In this document: piece by piece, positions 34,801 to 47,862 of the stretch
Layout: each line of letters begins with the position of its first letter
Numbering within the stretch: the stretch's first letter is position 1
From: Eonycteris spelaea
Lineage: Eukaryota; Chordata; Mammalia; Chiroptera; Pteropodidae
Assembly (NCBI GenBank): GCA_003508835.1
Contig: PUFA01000682.1
Coordinates: forward strand, 1 to 64,000
Length of the DNA stretch: 64,000 bases
Direction of reading: 5' to 3'
Made by a program: the position numbers and the translations under genes
Notes under the pieces: model-generated
What the model saw: the letters and a program-made list of their open reading frames with translations, nothing else
Database searches by the model: none
What the model was told of the DNA's origin: nothing

Positions 34801-37540
34801 GACGAAAATAATAAAAGCAAACAAACAAACAAACAAATAAATAAATAAAAGGCGATGGGAGAGGCAGCTGGGGCACTCCTCCTGTTCGAGCTCCCCTGTT
34901 ACTCCAGGGGTCCCTTCCCTGTGCTCACAGAAACAGCCCTGCACTGTGTCTTTCCACCTCCTGACTGTAGTCTGACGTCTGATCCACCTCTCAGAAAAGC
35001 CCTTCCCCCCAGTGCGGGGGGCGGGGGGCACCACCACGGACTCCCCGTTGGGTTTTGAAGCTATACCTCTATGCTGGAAATTCTCAGTTCTCACCGCACA
35101 GGGATCTTATGAGACAACCCTGTGTGGAGGCAGGAGCAAAGGACCGCCCCGCACAATATTCCGGGCTTACAGGGAGCGGGGGTGGGGCTGGGGGTGGGGG
35201 GACCGACATGAGGGGATCTGCTCAGGCCAGGCTGAGGGCTGGGGGAGAGGCAGCCAGTGGGACTAACAGGGTGTAAGTGCACTGTGGTGAGTAGAGCTGG
35301 GGGAGGGGGTCTCATGGGCCCCTGGGATGAAAGGGGTGGTCTGGCGCCCAGGGGGCTAAGTGGGTAGATTTGGGGAGAGGGAGAGTGGCAGCATCCAGCA
35401 GGAGAGGGGGTTTGCGGAATGGATGCGGATGTTCACAGCGATTTCATGGGTGTTGCCATAAGCGCTGTGATGGCAGAGCTCTTTCGGCTCTTCAGAGTCC
35501 AGGACCAGACAGTGTGTGCTGAGAGATGGCAGAGGTGACAGGTTCCAGGGCCCGACTCCTATGGATCTGGGGTTTATCCTCAGTGCCCGTGGGGTGGGAT
35601 GCAAAAATCGACATCGGCGTGGTTGTTCAAAACATGGCCATTCCCCGGACCCTACAAGAGAGGTCTCTCTAAGGGACTCTCAAACTCGGTGGCATCGCCC
35701 CCCCTCCCACCCCCCGCCCGTCCCCATCACTGGAGTGAACCTGCCTTCCTCCCACAGACACAGCGTTTATTGCAGACTGAGGAGACTGCAATACCCCAGG
35801 CCCCTCTCACACAGAGTAGATGCAAGAGAGACTCTCCGTCACTGCCCACCCAGCAGCCCAGAGCTGAAAATTCATAGCCCTGTGTCCCAGGGTGCGGCCT
35901 GTAGGCCCCGTGGGGAGGTGTGTGAGGCCTCTGAGCGAAGAGGAGCTCTGACCTGAAAGTAGTTCTGGAGTCCTCTTAGCTGGTTGGGTCCTTGTCCTGG
36001 GCTATGATCGGTAGTTGCGGGTGACGTCTACGGGGAAGGTTTCTGAAACGTTTGTGGGTATGTGTCCCAGGGCGCAAAGTCTCTCAACTCTATGGAGGAG
36101 CCCTTTTTGTCTAGAGGGTCGGGTCTCTGAACCGTTGGTGTATTCCAGGATGTTCCTGAGAGGAAGCGGGTTGGACCTGCTTCCTCTCAGTGCTCTCACT
36201 AGGTGTGCTGTTTCACCTCTCCGGGGATTTCTCCCATCAATGCCTTGGTGCCTCGGAGATGAAATCTTAGCATCCCCATCCTCAGGGAGGACAAGTCCTC
36301 AGTCCCGCACAGCTCCAAGGAGCCCAAACTCAGAATACTGATAAGAACGGTATCTGATGACATCAGCCCCACCTTTGTATGGGGCACGGTGACAACCTTA
36401 TGTGTACATATTAACTCAGGAAATCTTCCTGAATCCCTGAGAGGAGGTCACCATTCGTAGATGAGACGCCTGGAGCTCGGTGAGGATGGAAGACCTCAGC
36501 TCCTGAGGAGGAAGGAACTGGAAACCACTTGGGCCCCTCGGAGGAGGCAGGGGAAGCCTCAGCACAGCCCAGGCCAGGTTGGGGGGGTGGTGACAAGGGA
36601 GGGGGAGGGGCGTGCTTTGCCCAAGGACCCCAGGACCTTGCACCTCACGCATTGCCAAGATGTCACTGGTCTCTCACTCACAGGACAGGCTTGGGTCTCG
36701 ATGTACAGAATGTCATCCTCACACTACCTATGGAGTTGGTGGTGGAAGGTAAAGTAGTGAGCATCCACGCGGGTGGGGAAATACCTCAGATTCATGAGCA
36801 TGCCCAAGGCGCCACTGCAAATGCAGAGATCCCTGCCTCCTGTTCCCCCTTTAACGCATTGTTTTGGCACTGAGATCAGCAGGAGGGCAGTCAAGGGCCT
36901 GAGGAGGTGCGCGGGCCCCTGTGTGCAGCACGATCTTCGTTATAACCGGAACATGTCCTTGTCCAAATGGGCAGAGGGTCCTGATGTGTGTCAAGACAGT
37001 GTAGCTGAGGCCCAGGCCCCAGGCATCCGAGTCGTCTCCTAGACACACTCGCTGGGGAGAGGTGTCCTTCCCGTGCAGCGACAGGCACCTCACCCAGTAG
37101 CAGGGCTGGGGGCCCAGAGGTAGGAGCGAATCGAGGGGGGGACCCTGTTCTGCCAGAAAAGTCGCTCTGTGCCTGACTCTCTAACGCCCTCTCTTTCTTT
37201 CTCTCTGTCTTCTCTGTGCCCGTTACTCGGTCCCTCTCCCACGCCAGCCTTGGTATGCCCTCGCTTGTGCCGTGAGGGCCCTGGCTTCACCTCTCCTGAG
37301 GGTATCATCCTTTCATGTGTATACGTGTGGGGAGCAGTTGCGGGAGTTCCCCCCTGAGTGCACAGGATTGTCCGGGGAAGTCACGTTCTGTTGCGGAGGG
37401 GATGGGGAAGGGGTTCTTCCTTGGGGCAAAATGGGAGCAACTCCGCTTACATTGGGCGACCCGGGCTCTGGCCTCCTAGAGAGGCACGGGCCTTCTCTGC
37501 TAAACACCCAGATGGCTAAAGAGTAAGGCCCAGAAGGCCC

Positions 37541-37984
37541 TCCTGGTCCCCGCTTCTTCTCCGACTACCTCTTTCCTACCACTCCTGTTATCATGCTTTG
37601 CCAGCCACGCCACCACCCACACTGCTCCCGTACGCGCTAGCCTGCGTTCCACTCTGGCACGTTTCCACTGACCCTTACCTCTTTCTGGGACGATTTTCTC
37701 CCACGTGTTCATCTCTTCTAGGTTTCAGCTCAAATATCACCACCTTAGACTTTCCTCTACCACTGTTTCTAGGAATGCTCCTCACGTTATGTCATTGTTC
37801 CAATTTAATTTCAATCACAGCAATGTCCAACACCTGACAAATGCCTTACGTTTTGGGGCCGTATGATCCTAATAGAGTGTAAGCGCCATGAGGGCACCTT
37901 TCCTCCCCACCCCCCCCCATTCCCACGGTCGTGTTCCCAACTCGTTTTCTAGCGGCTGACAAATCATCTGGTGAGACCGAACGC
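37541..37984 (+). mobile_element. L2 LINE 3' fragment (unit 5, left end eroded)
   Basis: Copy of the L2 fragment. Its left edge adjoins the unit 5 deletion cluster, and small losses occur at about 37572 and 37615-37630. Confidence 0.78.
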
Positions 37985-39004
37985 GATAATGGAATAACAG
38001 GGAAACAGGGAACCGGCACGGCTAAGAGACTCCTTTAAAATGGAGTCGGAGGCTGTCGGGGAAGTGGGGCCTATGTACCTCCTGAGCCTCAGTTCTCAGG
38101 GCTGCCATCGAGTTGTCACCCTGATGCTAAACGCAGCTCAAGGCTGAGTCCTGAAGGAATCTGGAGCAACCACTGCCGTGTGGATACGTATGAACTTGAC
38201 CTCCCTCTCCCGTTGTGTCTGCCTTCCTCGTTTGCATGTTGAAGCTGACCGATCCCCGCTAACCGGCAATCCTTCATTTGTGTAAGAATTACACTTTTTG
38301 CTTATTGCCTTTCTAAACTGCCTTTCTTTTTTTTTCTCTCCGGGGAACAGTGTGGGTTGCTAACCTGGATCTGCAGTCTTCCGGGTGGCAATTCTTTTTG
38401 CTCAAATAAATGTTTTCTGTTCTCTATGAAGCCTGAAAGTCTTCTCTGGGAAACACATGCATGAAAGCGTGAATAAGTAAGTGCGGAGTTGTGGCGAGAG
38501 GCATAGCTTGACAGGCCGAGCATCCCCCTAGGGAACATGTTCAGGGGTGACAGGGTTGTGACAAAGCCCGTGGTCTTCATCTCACCTCCTCAGTGTCCTT
38601 GGGGCCCCTGGGAGATGGCCCCTTCCCTAACATGACCAATGATCCTGCCGTCTCTCTCACCTACTCCTCCTGACGGTCAAGGACTGAGACCTGCCCCACA
38701 CCAGTCCTTCTGACCCCAGTCGGGAGCCCTTGGGGCGTGTGGCTGGGTATCCCCACTAGACCGGCTCTGCATTACCCAGGGAGACACAAGACAGCACTTC
38801 GCTCAACCCACAGCAAACGCTCGCAACAAACACTCCCTGTTATCATACTGGCCACTGCAGGGAGGTGAATTTCAGCTTAGGAGACCTTTTCCAGAATCCA
38901 AGACTGCAGCGAACTTGGGATTTGTATTTTTATGCTGACTTTGCCCTCCCACCCTTTACGGACCGGCCTGGTAAAAGGTCCACGGCTTATCTCTAAGGAC
39001 AAGC

Positions 39005-39855
39005 TAGTCCACGATCGCACCACCAAGGGGCGCGCGAGAGGCAACAGCTGTGTCCTGGGACGTACCACCCAGGCGCTCGGAGGTAGGATCGTCCTCTCCA
39101 GGAAGTAAGTTGCGCGGGCGGGGGGGGGGTGGTGCGGGAGAATCCATTTGAAAATGATCCATTTTGCTTCTGCCGACACTGAGGGGACGCCGCGCCCATG
39201 CGGACTCGGCGCTCTCAATTCTCCTGTCGCACTGGAGCCCGAGCGGACACGGGTTTTGAGGCCGCGGCCCTGAAGTAAACATCACTCCACCCCTCCTCAT
39301 CAACATGGTCTGACCCAGCTGGGTCGGCCGCGGCGGCTGAGATTGGTTCCGGGAGGTGAGGGGCGGGTCATGGCCAGTGCTGGGCGGTGACTGGCCACGG
39401 CCAGACTGACGGCTTAAGCCCTTCCCGGGCGCAGTGTGCCTCTGACCGGATGCTCAATGGTGGCCTCGCTCTACGCCGGTCCAGCCCTATTGGCCGTGTG
39501 TGTGGGACGGCGCGACGATTGCCGGCGTGTGTGCGTGCGTGCGTGTGCGCGCGCGTGTTTTCATAGCGTCAAATCGTTCTGCGAGTTGGGCTGCGCACCG
39601 ACTGACTGTCCCGATGGGGCTGAGGGTGCCGCCCGGGCGGGTGGCCGGTGGCGGGTGGCGAGGTTCAGCGCGATCGCTGGCTGGTAGCCAGGGTCGACGC
39701 TGGATGCGCGGGTGACGGCGCTGTCTTCACGTGCGCGCCTTCGGTCTCGTTCAGCCCGAACTCAGTCACCAGCCACCAGCCGAGCGGGGCGCGTTGGGCA
39801 CGGCACCGTCCATCCGACAGATGCATGCAGTTAAGGTTCAGGGACGGGTCTCAGC
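39005..39855. promoter_or_regulatory. CpG-rich promoter-like core (unit 5)
   Basis: Copy of the unit 1 core. The GC box has lost one G (GGGGCGGG, about 39360-39367). The CG/TG tract is intact at 39526-39557. Confidence 0.53.
39020..39033 (+). promoter_or_regulatory. CTCF-like binding motif (unit 5)
   Basis: Identical to the unit 1 motif and in the same orientation, although unit 5 has several deletions elsewhere. Confidence 0.7.
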
Positions 39856-41579
39856 TGGTTTGGTGTCCCTGCCTAAGAAGTAACGTGTCAGGCCACTTGG
39901 GGATGTGTGTCGCTAGGTGTGGCATCACAGCTGCTGTTTGTGTACCTCGACGTCTGTGAGTCTTTGGGGGCCTTGCGCGTGCGTGGGATATTTTGTGTGA
40001 GTGGATTTTGTGCGCCTGATCTAAGGTCTCTTCGGGTTTGTGTGCCTGTGGACCCGGCTGTGCCTTTTCTGAGCTTTGGGCGGTGTGTCCGTGGGTGTGA
40101 GATCTCCGAGTCGGTGTCCCCACCCAGGGTATGAAGTCTCTGCGCAGTTTGTGTTTCTGGGTCCCAGGTTGTCGCTGAGCGGCGTGGGGGTGTGTGAGGC
40201 TTTATTTCAAGGTAGAAAGCATCCCAGCTCGTTCGGGTTGTCTTCCAAGTTATGATGTAGATGCCTTCACTTTTCCTTTCGTAGCTGTACAGTTCCACTT
40301 GGAAGTCAAGGTTGGTGCCACCTAAGTGGACGTTATGGGCTCCGGTCATGGTGACGGTTTCCCTTTCAATTACCTGGAAACCAAGAACGAGGCCTATGGA
40401 GGGACCCTTCTGTGGGTAGCGCAGAAAGAAAGCTCTGAAGCTCGTCGTATTCGTTAATGTCATGGCAATGTGTACTTGAGAGTTGATGAGAGTAGATCTG
40501 AAGCATTTCACCCCCAAAATATTAACCGTGAGTGTGTGCTGATGGAGCTGTTAATCACTGATGTGTCTCGGGGAATCATTTCTGAATATACAGACATCGG
40601 ATCACCGTGTTTTATGCTTTAAGTATATGTAATTAAATTGATCAATTATTCCTCAAAAATACTTTCAAAAGCACTTAGTTCAGGAACCAAATGTTTGACT
40701 TCTTTATGTGCTGTCGTCTTTCTTTCTCTTCTCCCGCCCGCCCTCCATTATTTCTTCTATTCTTTTATTTTTGTTTTTTTCGATTTTTCCCAAGCTGGAA
40801 GGCGTGTCATATATGTGCTTCGCATCTGAGTATCAGAAATGAGGGCGATGACTGAAAAGTAGTGGCCGTAGTATTTATTGTGCAAACTGTAACACTTCCG
40901 AGCGTGTGAAAGGCATTGTCGTGATTACACTGGGACCAAAGCCGAGGTGGAATCACCTGGATGGATACCTTACTTAGACTTTCACTTAAAGACTTCAGTA
41001 GCCCCAGGGAACATTTTTGCATTTCTGCCCCATAGGGGGAAATAACAAATGTCGCAGTGGCCCTTCTATTTACTTCAGGGCAGCAGTACCAAATGCCACT
41101 TTTCTGTTTTAGCTCTCTTCTGTTCAGAAGATTATTTCAAGTCAAAGCATTTCAATGATACTGTGTTTTAAATTTCTTTTGTTCCTTAGGCGTTTGGGGG
41201 TGTTGCTTGGATTTTTAGTGAAAGCATACACTTTTAGTGAAAGCATATTTGCTTTTATTTCACGCTTCCTTTTACCAGGGTGAGTTCATTTCATGTGTTT
41301 TGCACGCGCGGCGCACTCTTTTTGTTTCCTTGTAGCAAGAGAAAGAGTGGTGTGTTTAAGAAAAATGTTGGTAAAATATATGCCTGGAAGTCTGTCTCAT
41401 AAAACCCAAAGTGTAGTGTCCTTTGTATCCCTTTAATGGCATCCAAACCACATGCTGCTAAGCCGTTTTACCACCCTGGTGTGTTTATCCCGCAAGGGAA
41501 GGGCAACCACAGGACTAAAGGAAGAGGAGTCGAACTCGAACCCATGCAGACTGTCGTGTGGGATATTTGCCCGTTAAGA

Positions 41580-41839
41580 TTCTCTCAATAAAGTTTTATG
41601 GCTTTCGACAAAGAGTCTTGCCAATCCTTTGTTACATTTATGCACAAGTGTTTGATCCTGTTGAAAAGCATCTCACTTTTGGACATTGTCTACGCGGATC
41701 GAGCTGGTATATCCAGATGTGTCTGTCCATTGATATTCTCTCCAGTAAACTTTCTAAATCTGCGTATTAATTCCAAAACGTGATGGCTAGATCCTTTTTC
41801 ATTGTCAAAACGCAATCCCATCCTTTTCGAATAGTAACA

Positions 41840-41872
<33 letters not shown>

Positions 41873-42231
41873 CCCCCCCCCTTTGGCCCTTTTCAACATT
41901 ATGCCCCCTTTTCCTTTTCCCTGTTTACACCATTGGAGAGAACCGCCCGGTACCGTGTTCAGAGAACTGGTAAGAGGGGACCATCCTTGTCTTATTCCTG
42001 ATAGGAAACGGAAAATTGTCACCATGTCACCATGTTTGCTGTGAAGTAACGGGAAGTCCCTTAAAAATCCTAGTTGATGAAAATTCTATATCTTGGATGT
42101 ATGTGGACTTCACACGCTTGTGCATTTATTCAGAGGATCACAGGGTGGTGTTCCTCCATTAATGTGTTCAGGTGGTGAATGACATAGGTGAGTTTGTATA
42201 TCGAAACAAACGTCGCCTTCTTGGCCAGGGG
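41580..42231 (-). mobile_element. LINE-1 ORF2 remnant, antisense (unit 5)
   Basis: Copy of the unit 1 L1 remnant with the 2-bp loss near 41814 shared with unit 4. Confidence 0.7.
41840..41870. repeat. CTG/CAG microsatellite, 10 GCT triplets (unit 5)
   Basis: GCT x10 plus G, running directly into C11. The T-T interruption is absent, as in unit 4. Confidence 0.97.
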
Positions 42232-43497
42232 TCAGAGGGGGAAATTGGTCACGACGTAGCATCCTTCTGAATTATCGACGTCCTAACACTTTGTTTCGAT
42301 TGTCTGCGTAGGATCTCACGAGGGGCGTTAGCCTAAACTTTTCTTTCACGTACCCTCTTGCTTGGACGTTGGTTCCTAGGGTATCCTAAGTTCATGACAA
42401 GGAATTGGTATGTTAAAGCTCTCCTTCTCGTCTCCGGAACGGAAGTCTTTGCAAGGTTGGGAGGACGTAGACTAGTCTTTCCCGTGTCCGGCTCTTTCTG
42501 GACTGCATCCCTCTCTTTAGTATTGGACCCTACTTCCAGGGCAGCTACAGAAGGGGAAGCTGCAGGGCCCCACCGCTTCAGCCTTTGTGAGGTGCCAGTC
42601 TCCACTGCAAGATACCTGCCCCGATGCTCTCACTCGGAATGCAACCCGCTCCTCCTGTTTCTCTGCTGACGTTTGTCTCCTACTAGGACAGAGCAAGGTC
42701 AAAATCATGGCTAGGTTAACCTGCTTGGGTCATTCCGATCTGTGCTACACGGACGGTCGTGTGTGGGGTGACGAAAACCTGAGTTGTGTACTTGTGACAG
42801 CAGCTCCCTTTCTCGCGTTCTTTCATCATAACAGGAAGAAGAATGACTCCCATCCTAGGGTGTGTACTGTCAATCTGTTGGCCACTTCCCTGAGCTAGGT
42901 TGCATACCTTTATAGCCAAATGTAATCGTCACCTACGACCCAGACCGGCGTGTACGCAGTAAATCTGATGAGCACCAGACTTTGACAGCAGTAGGTATGA
43001 CACAGTCCTGGTGCCCCAGACCCAAGTCTGAGCCTTGGGCGACACCCTTTCTCAGGCTTTCCCAGGAATGCTTTGGTCCCATTTCGGCTGTGCCCATGGC
43101 CTCAGTTTTGAATAAACTCGGCGCTCACGGAGGAGAAATGGCTAGCTTGTGGGATGAGGAAGCGGAGGAGACCAGGCCCGCCGGGCATCGGACCCACGGG
43201 AACACAGCTGCGGCTCTGGCAGGGACCGTGGAGGCATCCCCAGGGCCAGGTCCCTATGCACACACCAGCAGCTGCTGTGGTCGGTGGGCGGGGCACGTCA
43301 CTGGGCAGTGGGGGACCAGGGATCCCAGTCTCCGCAGTGGGGTCTGCTTTTCCGTCACCGGGCCGAGGACAATTCCAGCGAGTGGTGAGCTTAGTGCCAT
43401 CGGCCAGCTAGGAGTCACCTGGCACTCGCTGCACGGGCTTCTGAGTTTTCGGGAATCCTTGTTCCGATGGGCAGTGTCCCAGACACTTTTTCCATGA

Positions 43498-43619
43498 CAT
43501 CTCACTTCATCCTTACTGTGCTCCTGGACGAAGACCCCGTCATCGATGAGGACCCCGGCCCCAGCAAAGGCACGTAACCAGCTCGGGTGGTCCAGCTAGG
43601 GCAGAGCACAACCTGGCCA
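43498..43619 (-). mobile_element. MIR SINE remnant (unit 5, copy B)
   Basis: Copy of the unit 1 remnant with one C lost near 43555. Unit 6 ends before this element. Confidence 0.7.
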
Positions 43620-46387
43620 GACGAAAATAATAAAAGCAAACAAACAAACAAACAAATAAATAAATAAAAGGCGATGGGAGAGGCAGCTGGGGCACTCCTC
43701 CTGTTCGAGCTCCCCTGTTACTCCAGGGGTCCCTTCCCTGTGCTCACAGAAACAGCCCTGCACTGTGTCTTTCCACCTCCTGACTGTAGTCTGACGTCTG
43801 ATCCACCTCTCAGAAAAGCCCTTCCCCCAGTGCGGGGGGCGGGGGGCACCACCACGGACTCCCCGTTGGGTTTTGAAGCTATACCTCTATGCTGGAAATT
43901 CTCAGTTCTCACCGCACAGGGATCTTATGAGACAACCCTGTGTGGAGGCAGGAGCAAAGGACCGCCCCGCACAATATTCCGGGCTTACAGGGAGCGGGGG
44001 TGGGGCTGGGGGGGGGGACCGACATGAGGGGATCTGCTCAGGCCAGGCTGAGGGCTGGGGGAGAGGCAGCCAGTGGGACTAACAGGGTGTAAGTGCACTG
44101 TGGTGAGTAGAGCTGGGGGAGGGTCTCATGGGCCCCTGGGATGAAAGGGGTGGTCTGGCGCCCAGGGGGCTAAGTGGGTAGATTTGGGGAGAGGGAGAGT
44201 GGCAGCATCCAGCAGGAGAGGGGGTTTGCGGAATGGATGCGGATGTTCACAGCGATTTCATGGGTGTTGCCATAAGCGCTGTGATGGCAGAGCTCTTTCG
44301 GCTCTTCAGAGTCCAGGACCAGACAGTGTGTGCTGAGAGATGGCAGAGGTGACAGGTTCCAGGGCCCGACTCCTATGGATCTGGGGTTTATCCTCAGTGC
44401 CCGTGGGGTGGGATGCAAAAATCGACATCGGCGTGGTTGTTCAAAACATGGCCATTCCCGGACCCTACAAGAGAGGTCTCTCTAAGGGACTCTCAAACTC
44501 GGTGGCATCGCCCCCCCTCCCACCCCCCGCCCCGTCCCCATCACTGGAGTGAACCTGCCTTCCTCCCACAGACACAGCGTTTATTGCAGACTGAGGAGAC
44601 TGCAATACCCCAGGCCCCTCTCACACAGAGTAGATGCAAGAGAGACTCTCCGTCACTGCCCACCCAGCAGCCCAGAGCTGAAAATTCATAGCCCTGTGTC
44701 CCAGGGTGCGGCCTGTAGGCCCCGTGGGGAGGTGTGTGAGGCCTCTGAGCGAAGAGGAGCTCTGACCTGAAAGTAGTTCTGGAGTCCTCTTAGCTGGTTG
44801 GGTCCTTGTCCTGGGCTATGATCGGTAGTTGCGGGTGACGTCTACGGGGAAGGTTTCTGAAACGTTTGTGGGTATGTGTCCCAGGGCGCAAGTCTCTCAA
44901 CTCTATGGAGGAGCCCTTTTTGTCTAGAGGGTCGGGTCTCTGAACCGTTGGTGTATTCCAGGATGTTCCTGAGAGGAAGCGGGTTGGACCTGCTTCCTCT
45001 CAGTGCTCTCACTAGGTGTGCTGTTTCACCTCTCCGGGGATTTCTCCCATCAATGCCTTGGTGCCTCGGAGATGAAATCTTAGCATCCCCATCCTCAGGG
45101 AGGACAAGTCCTCAGTCCCGCACAGCTCCAAGGAGCCCAAACTCAGAATACTGATAAGAACGGTATCTGATGACATCAGCCCCACCTTTGTATGGGGCAC
45201 GGTGACAACCTTATGTGTACATATTAACTCAGGAAATCTTCCTGAATCCCTGAGAGGAGGTCACCATTCGTAGATGAGACGCCTGGAGCTCGGTGAGGAT
45301 GGAAGACCTCAGCTCCTGAGGAGGAAGGAACTGGAAACCACTTGGGCCCCTCGGAGGAGGCAGGGGAAGCCTCAGCACAGCCCAGGCCAGGTTGGGGGGG
45401 GTGGTGACAAGGGAGGGGGAGGGGCGTGCTTTGCCCAAGGACCCCAGGACCTTGCACCTCACGCATTGCCAAGATGTCACTGGTCTCTCACTCACAGGAC
45501 AGGCTTGGGTCTCGATGTACAGAATGTCATCCTCACACTACCTATGGAGTTGGTGGTGGAAGGTAAAGTAGTGAGCATCCACGCGGGTGGGGAAATACCT
45601 CAGATTCATGAGCATGCCCAAGGCGCCACTGCAAATGCAGAGATCCCTGCCTCCTGTTCCCCCTTTAACGCATTGTTTTGGCACTGAGATCAGCAGGAGG
45701 GCAGTCAAGGGCCTGAGGAGGTGCGCGGGCCCCTGTGTGCAGCACGATCTTCGTTATAACCGGAACATGTCCTTGTCCAAATGGGCAGAGGGTCCTGATG
45801 TGTGTCAAGACAGTGTAGCTGAGGCCCAGGCCCCAGGCATCCGAGTCGTCTCCTAGACACACTCGCTGGGGAGAGGTGTCCTTCCCGTGCAGCGACAGGC
45901 ACCTCACCCAGTAGCAGGGCTGGGGGCCCAGAGGTAGGAGCGAATCGAGGGGGGGACCCTGTTCTGCCAGAAAAGTCGCTCTGTGCCTGACTCTCTAACG
46001 CCCTCTCTTTCTTTCTCTCTGTCTTCTCTGTGCCCGTTACTCGGTCCCTCTCCCACGCCAGCCTTGGTATGCCCTCGCTTGTGCCGTGAGGGCCCTGGCT
46101 TCACCTCTCCTGAGGGTATCATCCTTTCATGTGTATACGTGTGGGGAGCAGTTGCGGGAGTTCCCCCCTGAGTGCACAGGATTGTCCGGGGAAGTCACGT
46201 TCTGTTGCGGAGGGGATGGGGAAGGGGTTCTTCCTTGGGGCAAAATGGGAGCAACTCCGCTTACATTGGGCGACCCGGGCTCTGGCCTCCTAGAGAGGCA
46301 CGGGCCTTCTCTGCTAAACACCCTCAGATGGCTAACTCAGAGTAAGGCAAAGGCCCCTACCCCACCCCTAATGGCCCAGAAGGCCCT

Positions 46388-46833
46388 ACGGGTCCTGGTC
46401 CCCGCTTCTTCTCCGACTACCTCTTATCCTACCACTCCTGTTATCATGCTTTGCCAGCCACGCCACCCGCCACACTGCTCCCCGTACGCGCTAGCCTGCG
46501 TTCCACTCTGGCACGTTTCCACTGACCCTTACCTCTTTCTGGGACGATTTTCTCCCACGTGTTCATCTCTTCTAGGTTTCAGCTCAAATATCACCACCTT
46601 AGACTTTCCTCTACCACTGTTTCTAGGAATGCTCCTCACGTTATGTCATTGTTCCAATTTAATTTCAATCACAGCAATGTCCAACACCTGACAAATGCCT
46701 TACGTTTTGGGGCCGTATGATCCTAATAGAGTGTAAGCGCCATGAGGGCACCTTTCCCCCCACCCCCATTCCCACGGTCGTGTTCCCAACTCGTTTTCTA
46801 GCGGCTGACAAATCATCTGGTGAGACCGAACGC
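46388..46833 (+). mobile_element. L2 LINE 3' fragment (unit 6)
   Basis: Copy of the unit 1 L2 fragment. The C-rich stretch at about 46755-46768 is shortened by several bases relative to the other units. Confidence 0.8.
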
Positions 46834-47862
46834 GATAATGGAATAACAGGGAAACAGGGAACCGGCACGGCTAAGAGACTCCTTTAAAATGGAGTCGGAG
46901 GCTGTCGGGGAAGTGGGGCCTATGTACCTCCTGAGCCTCAGTTCTCAGGGCTGCCATCGAGTTGTCACCCTGATGCTAAACGCAGCTCAAGGCTGAGTCC
47001 TGAAGGAATCTGGAGCAACCACTGCCGTGTGGATACGTATGAACTTGACCTCCCTCTCCCGTTGTGTCTGCCTTCCTCGTTTGCATGTTGAAGCTGACCG
47101 ATCCCCGCTAACCTAGCCGGCAATCCTTCATTTGTGTAAGAGAATTACACTTTTTGCTTATTGCCTTTCTAAACCCTGCCTTTCTTTTTTTTTCTCTCCG
47201 GGGAACAGTGTGGGTTGCTAACCTGGATCTGCAGTCTTCCGGGTGGCAATTCTTTTTGCTCAAATAAATGTTTTCTGTTCTCTATGAAGCCTGAAAGTCT
47301 TCTCTGGGAAACACATGCATGAAAGCGTGAATAAGTAAGTGCGGAGTTGTGGCGAGAGGCATAGCTTGACAGGCCGAGCATCCCCCTAGGGAACATGTTC
47401 AGGGGTGACAGGGTTGTGACAAAGCCCGTGGTCTTCATCTCACCTCCTCAGTGTCCTTGGGGCCCCTGGGAGATGGCCCCTTCCCTAACATGACCAATGA
47501 TCCTGCCGTCTCTCTCACCTACTCCTCCTGACGGTCAAGGACTGAGACCTGCCCCACACCAGTCCTTCTGACCCCAGTCGGGAGCCCTTGGGGCGTGTGG
47601 CTGGGTATCCCCACTAGACCGGCTCTGCATTACCCAGGGAGACACAAGACAGCACTTCGCTCAACCCACAGCAAACGCTCGCAACAAACACTCCCTGTTA
47701 TCATACTGGCCACTGCAGGGAGGTGAATTTCAGCTTAGGAGACCTTTTCCAGAATCCAAGACTGCAGCGAACTTGGGATTTGTATTTTTATGCTGACTTT
47801 GCCCTCCCACCCTTTACGGACCGGCCTGGTAAAAGGTCCACGGCTTATCTCTAAGGACAAGC

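Larger units (their letters stand above)
26705..35585. repeat. Macrosatellite unit 4 (8881 bp)
   Basis: Fourth head-to-tail copy. The T-T interruption between the CTG tract and the C run is lost, so GCT repeats run directly into C8. It shares with unit 5 the 2-bp loss turning CGCACAATCC into CGCAATCC (about 32988) and the 2-bp loss in AAACCCTGCC (about 29484). It shares the GGTCCGACG form near 30863 with unit 6. Confidence 0.97.
35586..44399. repeat. Macrosatellite unit 5 (8814 bp, several short deletions)
   Basis: Fifth head-to-tail copy and the shortest full one. It has a cluster of short deletions at 37505-37635, where losses of about 2, 3, 27, 6, 1 and 1 bp fall within some 130 bp just before and inside the L2 fragment. 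More occur at 38262-38320. It has the shortest CTG tract (10 GCT triplets) and lacks one G of the GC box (about 39360-39367). The deletions may be real decay or local assembly error. Confidence 0.96.
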
